Source: Candidatus Ruthia magnifica str. Cm (Calyptogena magnifica) (GTDB lineage Bacteria > Pseudomonadota > Gammaproteobacteria > PS1 > Pseudothioglobaceae). From it: 64,000 bases of DNA. How positions within the stretch are numbered: position 1 is the first letter of the stretch; every line of letters starts with the position of its first letter. Where the stretch lies: positions 868,001 to 932,000 of the forward strand of contig NC_008610.1 of the NCBI RefSeq assembly GCF_000015105.1, read 5' to 3'. Shown in pieces: positions 10,660-20,369 of this stretch. Under the pieces are notes generated by a model that saw nothing but the letters and a program-made list of their open reading frames with translations, had not been told where the DNA came from and searched no databases. The position numbers were made by a program, and so were the translations under genes.

Positions 10660-11122
10660 AATTCATCAAATTCCACTCTAGACTGTAAACGTCCCTTCTT
10701 AATAGTTCTAAGGCAATTGTTATAACGCAAAATAGGATCTGAACAATATGATTGTGTCATTTTTTCAACCATTTCATACTGATCAATTGCTTCTATTAAC
10801 TCCTCGTAAGTAAAAGATTATGACATTGGGTTTTAAGCAACGCCCTATCTTTTCGCTCAAGAAAAATCTCTGTGTAATAATGTCGATGAAATTTTGAGTC
10901 TAATTTGGTGATGGTTTGTATAATCTTCTTATCTTTTATTTGATGTCATCATGTAAATACTATTCTGTTAAAAACCATCAAAGTATCTTAATTATCAGAA
11001 TCAACTGCAAATACATCAATATAAATACTAATCACCGAATCTAATTCACGTAAAACTCGATATTCGCGCGCTTTGTCCAGTACAGTACTAATTGAATCTT
11101 GATAAATTAAGTGATAGTTCAT
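10660..11122 (-). pseudogene. Remnant of a helical (TPR-like) conserved protein
   Basis: From an ATG at 11122 the minus strand reads MNYHLIYQDSISTVLDKAREYRVLRELDSVISIYIDVFAV. After stops and frame changes it continues HRHYYTEIFLERKDRALL, then EELIEAIDQYEMVEKMTQSY and CSDPILRYNNCLRTIKKGRL. The ordered, charged, helical segments in different frames are typical of a recently dead gene. I do not recognise the family beyond a repeat-helix look. Confidence 0.45.
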
Positions 11123-11394
11123 AGATAAAAATTTTAGTTATTTTTTAAAAATATTCTACACTTACTTTTTATTTATACCTTAACTATCACTATTTAACTT
11201 CCATAAGGCTTGCCTAAATAGTTCCACAATATTTAAATACTAGTCCTATTTTTTGACTAACATCAATCTTAGCAAAAGATAACATTGCAAACCAATTACT
11301 TAATTAACTTTGGCTTCTTCACCAAAATAACAAAATGTTACTTTAACCCGTTAGAACGGCTAAATAAAACACAAAAACAAAATGTAAAAACTAT

Positions 11395-14208
11395 TCATTC
11401 AAAATTCTTAATGTCTGGACATGAACAAAATAAATTTCGATCGCCATACACATTATCGATCCGTTTAACAGGTGGAAAGTATTTATTTTGTTTCAACGAG
11501 TCTATTGGATATAACGCTTCTTCTCGTGAATAAGGATATTGCCATTTTCCAGCCATTTCAATTGCTATATGTGGGGCATTTTTAAGAAGATTATTGTTTT
11601 TATCCCACTCGCCTTTAATTACTTTTTGAATTTCGGTATAAATACTAATCATTGCTTTAATAAAACGATTAATTTCACGCAGTGATTCACTTTCTGTAGG
11701 TTCAATCATGAGTGTGCCTGCCACTGGAAATGACATAGTTGGCGAGTGAAAACCATAATCCATCAACCGTTTGGCAATATCTTCCTCAGAGATGCCACTC
11801 TGTTCTTTTAAAGGGCGGATATCAATAATACACTCATGTGCGACCATATTATGATCACCTTGATACAAAATCGGAAAATAATTTTTCAGTTCGTTAGCAA
11901 TATAGTTAGCACTTAAAATTGCAACTTCAGTGGATTTTTGCATGCCGTATTTACCTAGTAGCTTAATATATGACCAAGAAATTGGCAAAATTGAAGCGCT
12001 ACCATACATAGCTGCGGATACAGCGTTAGAATTTTTAATCAATGGATTGCCTGGTAAAAATTCTTTCAAGTGCGATTTAACGCCAATAGGTCCCATACCT
12101 GGACCACCGCCACCGTGCGGAATGGCAAACGTTTTATGTAAATTAATATGTGACACATCTGCACCAAATTCACCCATACGAGTAATACCAACCATGGCAT
12201 TTAGATTTGCACCGTCTAAATATACTTGAGCACCATGGGTGTGAATAATCTCGCATATTTGTTTAATTCCAACCTCAAATACACCGTGGGTAGAAGGATA
12301 AGTCACCATAATAGCTGATAATTTATCTGCATATTTTTCAGCCTTTATTGTTAAATCTTGAATATCAATATTGCCAGATTCATCACATTTAACAATCACT
12401 ACTTTCATACCTGCCATGACTGCACTAGCAGGATTAGTACCATGTGCTGACTGAGGTATTAAACAAATATTACGCCCTTCCTCACCTCTAGATTGATGAT
12501 ACGACTTAATTACTAAAAGACCTGCAAATTCACCTTGAGAGCCTGCATTGGGTTGTAAAGAAACTGCATCGTAGCCTGTAACTTCTACTAATGCTTGCTC
12601 TAAATCTTTAAACAATTGCTGATAGCCTTTGGTTTGATTTTCTGGTGCATACGGATGCAAATTAGAAAAACCAGGCAATGTAATTGGATACATTTGCGTC
12701 GCAGCATTAAGCTTCATAGTACAAGAACCTAGTGCAATCATTGATTGATTAAGGGCGATGTCTTTATTTTCTAAACGTTTCAAATAGCGCATCATTTCAG
12801 TCTCACAGTGGTAGTTACTAAACACAGGATGAGTTAAATAATCTGAAGTACGCAAATTATCTTTAGTAATATTAAAAAGCAAATTTTTTGACTGACAATA
12901 AGAAACACTACCTGCTGATAAAATTGACACAAGGAGTGATAATTCATCAACTGTTGTAGTTTCATCAAGTGCAATGCTTAATTGGTTATCATTAATTAAA
13001 CGTAAGTTAATGTTATTTAATTGTACTGAATTAAATAAACTAATAGCATCGGTCGTATTAACAGTAATTGTGTCAAAAAATTGCTTTGTAACTAACTCAA
13101 AGCCCGCATCAAGCAAGCTTCTAGCAAGATTATTAGCCTTAGCATGCGTACTTAATGCAATTTTTTTCAAACCTTTAGCGCCATGATAAATACCATAAGC
13201 GGCGGCTAGTACTGCTAATAAAACTTGAGCAGTGCAAATATTACTAGTAGCTTTATCTCGACGAATGTGTTGCTCACGAGTCTGTAGTGACATGCGCATT
13301 GCTGGATTGCCTAAAATATCTTTAGACATGCCAATAAGCCGACCTGGTATCATGCGTTTAAACGCATCACGTGCACTTAAAAATGCCGCATGTGGCCCAC
13401 CAAAGCCCATAGGAACGCCAAAGCGTTGAGAGCTTCCTACTGCAATATCAGCCCTCATTTCTGCAGGAGTTTTAATGAGTGTTAATGCTAAAAGGTCACA
13501 AGCAACAATGGTTAATACATCATTATCTTTTGCCCTAGTAATATCAGCGGTTAAATCTCGAACTTCACCATTTGTACCTGGATATTGCATTAAACAAGCA
13601 AAACAATCACTAAAATCATGGTATTGAATGTCTTTAATAATCAATTCAATACCTAACGGCTTGGCACGAGTTTGCAAAATGGTAATGGTTTGTGGATGAG
13701 TGTTAATATCAATCAAAAATTGATTGGATTTATTCTTTTTATTAGAACGCTTAGTCATCATCATCGCCTCAGCACAAGCAGTTGGTTCGTCTAATAATGA
13801 AGCATTAGAAATATCCATACCCGTTAAATCAATAATCATTTGCTGGAAATTAAGCAACATTTCCAAACGGCCTTGAGAAATTTCAGCTTGATAAGGTGTA
13901 TAAGCTGTATACCAACCTGGGTTTTCTAAAATATTGCGCTGAATAACGCTCGGCATCAACGTGCCATAATAACCTTGACCAATAAAGTTAGTTGCTAAGA
14001 TATTTTTAGCAGCAAGGCTTGAAGCCAATGCCAAAGTATCCCGCTCAGTCATACCTTCATCAAGTGCCATTCGATTACCAAATAAAATATTTTTAGGAAC
14101 TATTTTTGATATCACCTCATCAACAGATGAGCAACCAATGCTACTTAACATAGTCTCAATATCATTTGTACTTGGGCCAAGGTGTCTGGCTAAAAATTCA
14201 TTACTCAT
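11395..14208 (-). CDS. gcvP: Glycine dehydrogenase (decarboxylating), P protein of the glycine cleavage system
   Basis: This enzyme decarboxylates glycine with pyridoxal phosphate and passes the aminomethyl group to the lipoyl arm of GcvH. The protein has 937 residues, the fused single-chain form. The N-terminal half starts FLARHLGPSTNDIETML and includes SLLDEPTACAEAM. The C-terminal half carries the PLP lysine in NLHKTFAIPHGGGGPGMGP near residue 695 and the family motif EPTESES near the end. gcvT and gcvH are not in this window. No riboswitch-like fold is evident in the 108 bp upstream. Confidence 0.97.
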   Translation of the reverse strand: MSNEFLARHLGPSTNDIETMLSSIGCSSVDEVISKIVPKNILFGNRMALDEGMTERDTLALASSLAAKNILATNFIGQGYYGTLMPSVIQRNILENPGWYTAYTPYQAEISQGRLEMLLNFQQMIIDLTGMDISNASLLDEPTACAEAMMMTKRSNKKNKSNQFLIDINTHPQTITILQTRAKPLGIELIIKDIQYHDFSDCFACLMQYPGTNGEVRDLTADITRAKDNDVLTIVACDLLALTLIKTPAEMRADIAVGSSQRFGVPMGFGGPHAAFLSARDAFKRMIPGRLIGMSKDILGNPAMRMSLQTREQHIRRDKATSNICTAQVLLAVLAAAYGIYHGAKGLKKIALSTHAKANNLARSLLDAGFELVTKQFFDTITVNTTDAISLFNSVQLNNINLRLINDNQLSIALDETTTVDELSLLVSILSAGSVSYCQSKNLLFNITKDNLRTSDYLTHPVFSNYHCETEMMRYLKRLENKDIALNQSMIALGSCTMKLNAATQMYPITLPGFSNLHPYAPENQTKGYQQLFKDLEQALVEVTGYDAVSLQPNAGSQGEFAGLLVIKSYHQSRGEEGRNICLIPQSAHGTNPASAVMAGMKVVIVKCDESGNIDIQDLTIKAEKYADKLSAIMVTYPSTHGVFEVGIKQICEIIHTHGAQVYLDGANLNAMVGITRMGEFGADVSHINLHKTFAIPHGGGGPGMGPIGVKSHLKEFLPGNPLIKNSNAVSAAMYGSASILPISWSYIKLLGKYGMQKSTEVAILSANYIANELKNYFPILYQGDHNMVAHECIIDIRPLKEQSGISEEDIAKRLMDYGFHSPTMSFPVAGTLMIEPTESESLREINRFIKAMISIYTEIQKVIKGEWDKNNNLLKNAPHIAIEMAGKWQYPYSREEALYPIDSLKQNKYFPPVKRIDNVYGDRNLFCSCPDIKNFE

Positions 14209-14316
14209 AATGGATAAAATATTTCAATAAATTTAAGGGCTAGATTTTATCTGATTAGAAGTTTATTTTCCTTATAAAAAATAAGGCTTATAAATATCTT
14301 TTTTAAAAGATGCTTA

Positions 14317-14655
14317 TCATCCTGGTGGCCAGGTCAATGCTCGTCCACCTAAACAATGAAGATGAATATGGTAAACCGTTTGTCCACCTTGTTCATTACA
14401 ATTCATCACCACGCGATAACCCCCATCAGAAAAACCTAACTCTTTAGCAATACAACTTGCTGTTAGTATTAATTTTCCTAATAATTTCGCATCATCAGTA
14501 TCATTTAAAGTTTTAATGTGTATTTTTGGAATAACTAAAAAATGATGGGGCGCTTGTAGATTAATATCATAAAAAGCAAGAACATTTTCATCTTCATAAA
14601 TTTTATTGACTGGAATGTCACCATTAATCATTTTACAAAATAAACAATCATTCAT
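14317..14655 (-). CDS. HIT-family nucleotide-binding protein (HinT-like)
   Basis: HIT proteins are small nucleotide hydrolases; the HinT branch cleaves AMP-lysine-type phosphoramidates. The protein has 112 residues. It starts CLFCKMINGDIPVNKIYED, a zinc-type Cys pair of the family, and has the histidine triad HIHLHCLGGR near residues 97-101, ending WPPG. Length and both motifs are intact. It stands alone between gcvP and a decayed region. Confidence 0.93.
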   Translation of the reverse strand: MNDCLFCKMINGDIPVNKIYEDENVLAFYDINLQAPHHFLVIPKIHIKTLNDTDDAKLLGKLILTASCIAKELGFSDGGYRVVMNCNEQGGQTVYHIHLHCLGGRALTWPPG

Positions 14656-14864
14656 ACAATTACGCCATAAAAAACAAAGAGATATCCTATTTTATCCTCA
14701 TTTAATAAATACACAAACCGCTTTTCTTATCAATTTATATTAATATAAATTAGTTAAATTAAATACTTTAAAATATATTTTTTAATAAAAATGTATAAAA
14801 CACAAGATATGTCAAAAAAGCCGACAAACAAAGAGATTAAAAACACCACTTGCCATATGTATGC

Positions 14865-14901
14865 TTGTCTCTAAACCACACTTTAGACAAGAGTGTGGTT
14901 T
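14865..14901. other. Interleaved inverted repeats (possible H-type pseudoknot)
   Basis: A perfect 10-bp stem AAACCACACT (14873-14882) / AGTGTGGTTT (14892-14901) encloses a 9-base loop. Six bases of that loop, AGACAA (14885-14890), are complementary to TTGTCT (14865-14870) just before the stem. The order left-1, left-2, right-1, right-2 is that of an H-type pseudoknot or of two competing hairpins. It lies in non-coding DNA 210 bp upstream of the HIT gene. Function is unknown; the pairing is seen directly. Confidence 0.5.
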
Positions 14902-14974
14902 GCGCTAAGGGTCTTCGCATTATTAAATAATATTCGCCTACTCTACTTGTTTAACCAAGCCACTTAAAAGAAAA

Positions 14975-15263
14975 AATGGCGCGTAACGTGGTGAGTCACA
15001 ATTTGAAGCAATTGAATGGAATGAGGCTTTTGAAATTATGGGAAAACATCTACCCAATAGACCCTAAAAAATTCGCTTTATTTACAGATCGTGACCAAAT
15101 ATAAGCAAGGACTGTTTATCAAACAATATGGCACACCAAACTATGCTGCTCATAGTGGGTTTTATTCAGTTAATATGATGGTTGACATAATTTACACCAT
15201 TAGTGGTTCGTTTTTTAAGTTTAGTAATTCAGACTTGGAAAGAATGACGGTAAGTTTATTTTA
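14975..15263 (+). pseudogene. Remnant of a molybdopterin oxidoreductase catalytic subunit (SoeA/PsrA-like)
   Basis: Three segments in different frames line up in order with the start of the molybdopterin domain of this family: GESQFEAIEWNEAFEIMGKHL, then DPKKFALFTDRDQI, then GLFIKQYGTPNYAAHSGFYS with VNMMVDIIYTISGSF and SDLERMT. The intact family reads approximately ISWDEA, DPKKFALFTGRDQM, FGTPNYAAHGGFCSVNMAAG. The iron-sulfur N-terminus and the last two thirds of the gene are gone. A sulfite dehydrogenase (SoeA) is plausible beside other sulfur genes, but polysulfide/thiosulfate reductase or another branch is equally possible. Confidence 0.7.
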
Positions 15264-15301
15264 ATCAAACAAGTGTTATAGGCTATCTATTGTCAAACGG
15301 T

Positions 15302-16432
15302 TTAGTTTCTATATTGACGTAAATACCACCAACCAAAAATCTGTTTGGCATAATGCATCAAACGACAATTTGGTAACATTAATCCGCCTTTTAGTGTACG
15401 TGATATGTACATACCTTTATTATTCGAATCAATAATACACATTAATTCAATCTTAAAAGTATGACTAGGGGAGTTATTATTCAGAACCTCCAACACATTT
15501 TTAGCAGCAGCAGTAGCTTGTAAATCCGCCATGTGTGCTTGCTTTGGCATCCACTCTGGCCCTGAAAAAGAACCTGAATCACCTGCTACAAATACCCTAT
15601 CACCACCTTGAACTTGGCAAAACTTATCTGCTTTAAGTAGACCACCTTCACTACGCTCAAGCTCGGTATTATCAAACCACTCATTGCCTGTCATTCCTGG
15701 CATAAACAAAATCAAATCTGTGGCAAACTCACTGCCTTCAGTGATAACTTTATCAACCTCAAAAGCCTTCATCTTGTGTCCAAGATACGTTTTGATTTTA
15801 CGCTTTTTCATCTCATTTAATAAACTCTTAACTGCCCTTTCACCCAAGCGAGCCCCTGGCTTTTTTGTAGAAGTAAAAAAAATTAAATTAAACTTATCGC
15901 GTCGACCTTCTTGCCGTAATTGCGTATCCAGACCAAACAAAAACTCAAACATCGGACCACCACGCATAGCACTTAGCTCCTTGGGGTTGCTAGCAAAACC
16001 AATGGCAATATTACCACTATCCATAGCCTGGATTTTATCACGTATTTGCTCAACAGCACTCAGTCCTTCACACGGCGTAATAACGTGCTCAATACCAGGC
16101 AACTTCTTAAGAAACTGCCCACCTGAGGCAATAATAAGCGCATCATTCTCATAGTCATCTGTTGAGGTAATCACAGTTCTAGCATGGTTTGACAAACCTG
16201 TGACTTCACTAGCAATATGGCGAACATTCATACGTTTAAAAAAACGTTCAAGTGAAATAACAATGTCTTTTTTACTAACTATATCTGATGGTATCCAAAT
16301 CAAACTTGGCATATAAATCAACTCTGCTTTGGGTGATATTAAAGTAATTTGTACGTGTTTGTCGTTTTTTCTAAGAGTTCTAACAGCCGTTAATCCTGCA
16401 AAGCCTGACCCAATAATGATAATTTTTTTCAT
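15302..16432 (-). CDS. FAD-dependent oxidoreductase, sulfide:quinone oxidoreductase-like
   Basis: Proteins of this family oxidise sulfide to sulfane sulfur and reduce membrane quinone. I set the start at the ATG at 16432 (MKKIIIIGSGFAGLTAV) because GGAG lies about 9 bases upstream and the FAD loop GSGFAG is then at residues 8-13; an upstream alternative start would add 27 unlikely residues. The second nucleotide motif VAGDSGSFSGPEWMPKQAHMAD lies near residue 290. Cysteines at CEGLSAVEQI and CQVQGGDRVF could be redox-active. The C-terminal end, GWWYLRQYRN, is amphipathic as in SQR. The exact SQR type is not settled; an NADH dehydrogenase-like flavoprotein is the alternative. Confidence 0.75.
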   Translation of the reverse strand: MKKIIIIGSGFAGLTAVRTLRKNDKHVQITLISPKAELIYMPSLIWIPSDIVSKKDIVISLERFFKRMNVRHIASEVTGLSNHARTVITSTDDYENDALIIASGGQFLKKLPGIEHVITPCEGLSAVEQIRDKIQAMDSGNIAIGFASNPKELSAMRGGPMFEFLFGLDTQLRQEGRRDKFNLIFFTSTKKPGARLGERAVKSLLNEMKKRKIKTYLGHKMKAFEVDKVITEGSEFATDLILFMPGMTGNEWFDNTELERSEGGLLKADKFCQVQGGDRVFVAGDSGSFSGPEWMPKQAHMADLQATAAAKNVLEVLNNNSPSHTFKIELMCIIDSNNKGMYISRTLKGGLMLPNCRLMHYAKQIFGWWYLRQYRN

Positions 16433-16724
16433 CCTTGAAAAATCTCCAATGTTTAAGTTGTGTTTGTTTCCATGTTGGCAATACTGTAAAAATGCATCAT
16501 CATTTGTGGCCACTGTTCTCTGACTTCAAACAGATTGGTAAAATTTACGTGATGCACTTTATCTTGCTATTTAATCGGACAATACACAACCAAACCTAGA
16601 ATCACGTGAAATAAACTCATCAACCTTGACAATATTCCCATCAATTTCTTTTGATAAAGCATTCCAATCATTCATTGAATCTTGATTGTTTAACCGAAAT
16701 CACATAATTATTCATTTTATCCTC

Positions 16725-16934
16725 TTATTTATTATGACAAAAATGACCATTGGCTCTTTCACGCTTTTTACAATTATATAGACTTTCACTAGTTTCATCA
16801 GCAATTGAGACAATTTCATCTTGAACGGAACTAAACGTACTATCTTGTTCATATTTAAATTTTATGCCCATCTTTATTAAATAGTTTTTGAATTTGTTCG
16901 AAAGTTTGACATCAAAATATATATAATCTAACAT
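16725..16934 (-). CDS. Small hypothetical ORF or gene fragment
   Basis: An open frame of 69 codons (MLDYIYFDVKLSNKFKNYLIKMGIKF...) is divergent from the nitroreductase 36 bp away. No clear ribosome binding site is seen. The downstream 230 bp contain a further frame NDWNALSKEIDGNIVKVDEFISRDSRFG that is broken from any start. The stretch between the SQR-like gene and this frame therefore looks like decayed coding DNA. I recognise no family, and it may be non-functional. Confidence 0.3.
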   Translation of the reverse strand: MLDYIYFDVKLSNKFKNYLIKMGIKFKYEQDSTFSSVQDEIVSIADETSESLYNCKKRERANGHFCHNK

Positions 16935-16969
16935 ATTATTTTTTATAATTAATAGTTGAGGGTATTTTA

Positions 16970-17551
16970 ATGCTTAATAAGGATGCACTAGATACTTTAT
17001 TTAGCCATGCGAGAAGTCACAATGGCTGGTTGAAGCAAGACATATCTGAGATTCAAATTCATCAAATTTATGAACTAATGAAATTTGCTCCGACTGCAGC
17101 TAACAATTGCCCTGCGCGCATTACTTTTGTTAAATCAAATAGTGCAAAACAACGTTTAAGATCACATCTTGATGAAAGCAATATTGATAAAAGTATGAAT
17201 GCACCAGCCATTGCTATTATTAGCTATGACACAGAATTTTATGAAAAATTGCCGTTTTTATTTCCCCATACTGATGCCAAAAGTTGGTACCAAGATAAGC
17301 CTGAAAAAATAAAACTAGCAGGGGAGATGAACGCCACTTTACAAGGTGCTTATTTCATCATGGCAAGCCGTGCTGTGGGGCTAGATTGCGGCCCAATGGG
17401 TGGCTTTAACAACGAAACTTTGGATGATGAGTTTTCCCCAAATGGAAAAACCAAATCTATTTTTTTATGTGGCATTGGCTATGGCGACCACAATAAAATC
17501 TTTCCAAGACTACCACGTTTAAGCTTTAATACAACATGTAAAATTATTTAA
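16970..17551 (+). CDS. Nitroreductase-family protein of the RutE/HadB type
   Basis: Members are FMN-dependent NAD(P)H reductases; RutE reduces malonic semialdehyde. The protein has 193 residues, full length for this short subfamily. Landmarks are MKFAPTAANNCPARITFV near residue 40 (FMN-binding region), GAYFIMASRAVGLDCGPMGGF near 125 and the C-terminal CGIGYGDHNKIFPRLPRLSF that marks the RutE group. No other rut gene is nearby, so pyrimidine catabolism is not implied and the real substrate is unknown. Confidence 0.85.
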   Translation: MLNKDALDTLFSHARSHNGWLKQDISEIQIHQIYELMKFAPTAANNCPARITFVKSNSAKQRLRSHLDESNIDKSMNAPAIAIISYDTEFYEKLPFLFPHTDAKSWYQDKPEKIKLAGEMNATLQGAYFIMASRAVGLDCGPMGGFNNETLDDEFSPNGKTKSIFLCGIGYGDHNKIFPRLPRLSFNTTCKII

Positions 17552-17976
17552 CCATTTTTGTTTTATACGCAAATCTTCGGTAATAAACTATATTTCTTAC
17601 AAAAAAATCGGTAATTTTTTAGGAGTAATGATTTGCCTTCAACCTCAAATGATATTCTAGTTATTTCAGCAATGCCGTAATTATAGTTTCCAAAAATAAT
17701 AGATCCGCCGCAGGTCTTGTTATGCTATATCTTCCATACTCATAATCAATGATTGTGTCACTCTTGTTAACTAAAAAGCATAAATATTAAATCTTTTCCT
17801 TTTCTTTATACCAATAAAAAATATACCGCCTATCACTGGAATTGAGCTGAATTAACTGTCTCCTGAATTCGATGAGTCTTGAAAGGGTAAATTCACGTTT
17901 AATTCTTGGAATTCTAACCACAGCAAATACTTCTTAAACAACGTAATGCCTAGATGCAAATCTAGTGAATAGTTCT
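17552..17976. other. Gap of 425 bp with decayed coding look
   Basis: No gene can be supported. On the minus strand short open segments such as NYSLDLHLGITLFKKYLLWLEF and IDYEYGRYSITRPAADLLF lie in different frames, suggesting a fragmented gene, possibly phosphotransferase-like (DxHxGN / DYEY pattern). The assignment is too weak to name. Confidence 0.3.
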
Positions 17977-18687
17977 TCATAATGTCTTAATCGTAATTTT
18001 TGCACCACAAGCTTGATTAGCAAACACTGCAACATGGATTTTTTTAGGAAAATCTAATTTCATTGTATTGACTCGACGAGTAAACTCTTGCTTATTTACA
18101 TTCGAACCAATCATTTCGTTAAATTGTTTTTCTTCCCAAATTGAACTCACCGTTCTACCACCATAATCATGAGCAGGATAAACTAAAGTTTCATCAGGTA
18201 AAGTGAATATTTTTTGAATAGAGTCAAATAATTTTTCCGCCGAACCGCCTTGAAAATCACACCTACCACAACTTCTAATCAACAAGGTATCTCCTGTAAA
18301 AATTTGGTTATTTACCACATAAGACATACAACCATCCGTATGTCCAGGAGTTGCCATGGCACTCAAAGTATAATCACCAAATGACAAGGTATCATTATCA
18401 TTAAGTAAAATATCCGCACATGTAATTATATTGGCTGAACCTAGTACAATTTTAGCCTGCATAAAGTGCTGTTTTAATGAACAAGAACTGGTAATGTGAT
18501 CAGCATGCACATGCGTTTCAAGAATATATTTAAGTTTCAAATTTAATTCTTCAATCAAATCGATATCACGCTGCTTAGTTTCATCTACTGCATCAATGAT
18601 AATAGCATCAAAAGTTTGCATATCTGCCAAAAGATACGTATAAGTTGAACTGATTTTTTCAAATAAAGGGCGTAGTAGTAAACTCAT
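17977..18687 (-). CDS. Metallo-beta-lactamase-fold hydrolase, persulfide dioxygenase (ETHE1)-like
   Basis: ETHE1-type enzymes oxidise glutathione persulfide to sulfite and glutathione with a single iron. The protein has 236 residues. The metal ligands are THVHADH near residue 57, GHTDGC near 113 and TGDTL near 131, followed by PAHDYGGR near 165, which is typical of ETHE1/Blh relatives rather than glyoxalase II. In a sulfur oxidiser it would process sulfane sulfur outside the Dsr route. It stands alone. A generic hydroxyacylglutathione hydrolase is the less likely alternative. Confidence 0.8.
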   Translation of the reverse strand: MSLLLRPLFEKISSTYTYLLADMQTFDAIIIDAVDETKQRDIDLIEELNLKLKYILETHVHADHITSSCSLKQHFMQAKIVLGSANIITCADILLNDNDTLSFGDYTLSAMATPGHTDGCMSYVVNNQIFTGDTLLIRSCGRCDFQGGSAEKLFDSIQKIFTLPDETLVYPAHDYGGRTVSSIWEEKQFNEMIGSNVNKQEFTRRVNTMKLDFPKKIHVAVFANQACGAKITIKTL

Positions 18688-19535
18688 AATAACACCTTCT
18701 TAAATAGTTTAACAATAACGCTTTCTAAACGCCAAACTCAATATAAGAGTCCATATATTTTCAAATTTTTGCAGCTTCTAAAAAATCAAACTCTGCCACT
18801 ACTAACGAGCCTATAAAACCTTCTTTACCAAGCTCATTGGTATCAATAGTAGGATGAGGTTCCTTCTAAAATTAAACGCATTTGATCTTTCAAAACTTCT
18901 AATCGCTTAATATATTCTGGACGTACTAACATTCTTTTCTCTAGTAAATTCTCAATATCTTGTGAAATAAGAACACACAACATAACTTCTTTAATATCTC
19001 CCCCACCAATTACGCTGATTAAGTACCAAAAACACAATACCTAATAACCTAATATATAAGCAACATATCCTTTTGCTCATTCCAAACATCACCTTAAGAG
19101 CCTAAAAAACTAAGGCAAGCACACCAAAAACCACAACAATAAAATAATTACTCACCCATTTTTTACATACGTTAACCTCAATCATAGTATAGGAGAAAAC
19201 ATCAATCAAAAATACCCTAAACGATCAAAATTATTTTGTCCCTCAAGAGTAACAAAATCAAAACCTAATGTTAAAAATAAATGATTAACCTCAAACGAAT
19301 GGCATCAGTTCAAAAGTAAAGTCTCTACCAATAGTGCACTAATAAAAAACAAACTCATTAATACATAAACAAAATTTGAAACTAGAATAAGTAAGTATTA
19401 AAACAATCAACACTAGAATATTTTCCGTCCACTAAGTAATTCTATCATAAAGGCTAATTGCTAATATAGTAAATAAAACTATAAAAATTGCCAATAAAAC
19501 GAGTAGCACTTTATGTGCATGTGGTCACATTTTTT
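18688..19535. other. Gap of 848 bp, mostly decayed sequence
   Basis: No intact gene is seen. On the minus strand a frame of 64 codons at 18843-19037 includes VRPEYIKRLEVLKDQMRLILEG, and another frame just beyond it reads TNELGKEGFIGSLVVAEFDFLEAAKI. These look like two frames of one dead gene that I cannot identify. 19040-19535 is very AT-rich with frequent stops in all frames. Confidence 0.35.
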
Positions 19536-20279
19536 TTAAGCAATCTCCAATACGTCTTTCATTGAATAAACGTAGCCTTTGTCAGAGGGCGTTTTATCCA
19601 ACCAAATTGCCGCACGAAGCGCCCCAAGTCCAAAGGTCATTCTTGATGAGGCCTTATGAGTAATTTCTACACGCTCACCATGCATAAAAAAATTCACTGT
19701 ATGCTCACCCGCCACATCACCACCACGGATTGTAGAAAACCCAATTGTATTTTTATCTCTTACCTGTTCAATGCCTTCTCGCCCATAAACAGCGCACGTT
19801 TTTAAGTCTCTGCCCAATGTATTAGCAATCACCTCGCCCATCTTTAATGCAGTACCACTAGGAGCATCTATCTTAAAGCGATGATGCATTTCAATAATTT
19901 CAATATCGCTATCTTCTCCCACTACTTTTGCCGCCATTTCCAAAAGCTTTAAAGATAAATTAACACCTACGCTCATATTAGCTGAAAACACAATAGGTAT
20001 ATTTTGTGCAAGGGTGATTAATTGATTCAATTCATTATCATTAAAGCCTGTAGTACCAATAACCATTTTCTTACCTGCCTTAGCGCAAATTGATAAATAA
20101 CCAAGTGTAGCTACTGGAGAAGTGAAGTCAACTAGTATATCAAATTTATCCAAATAATCAATTAAATTATGACCCTGATCAATCTTAACGCCTAACTCAA
20201 TCTCATCTAATTGCTCAATGGCTTCAATAATCGCTTGACCCATTTTACCATTACTACCTGATACCGCTATTCTTACCAT
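19536..20279 (-). CDS. dapB: 4-hydroxy-tetrahydrodipicolinate reductase
   Basis: DapB reduces the dapA product on the lysine/diaminopimelate path with NAD(P)H. The protein has 247 residues. The nucleotide loop is [12 protein letters not shown] at residues 5-16, followed by GTTGF near 78. The catalytic signature [18 protein letters not shown] is near residue 150. Length is slightly shorter than E. coli DapB but all domains are present. It is monocistronic here, and the region upstream is decayed. Confidence 0.97.
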   Translation of the reverse strand: MVRIAVSGSNGKMGQAIIEAIEQLDEIELGVKIDQGHNLIDYLDKFDILVDFTSPVATLGYLSICAKAGKKMVIGTTGFNDNELNQLITLAQNIPIVFSANMSVGVNLSLKLLEMAAKVVGEDSDIEIIEMHHRFKIDAPSGTALKMGEVIANTLGRDLKTCAVYGREGIEQVRDKNTIGFSTIRGGDVAGEHTVNFFMHGERVEITHKASSRMTFGLGALRAAIWLDKTPSDKGYVYSMKDVLEIA

Positions 20280-20369
20280 TACCTCATCTTTTATTAAATC
20301 AAGTTGTAATTATACAACGTAGAAAATTTCTTATCTATCTTAAATAAAAGCACACTACAGTTGCTTTAA

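Noticed and set aside
14209-14316. Glycine riboswitch before gcvP
   Set aside because: Only about 108 bp of AT-rich DNA lie upstream, without the tandem GGAGA/GG conserved blocks.
16433-16513. Longer start of the SQR-like protein (27 extra residues)
   Set aside because: The FAD loop should lie close to the N-terminus, and GGAG precedes the ATG at 16432.
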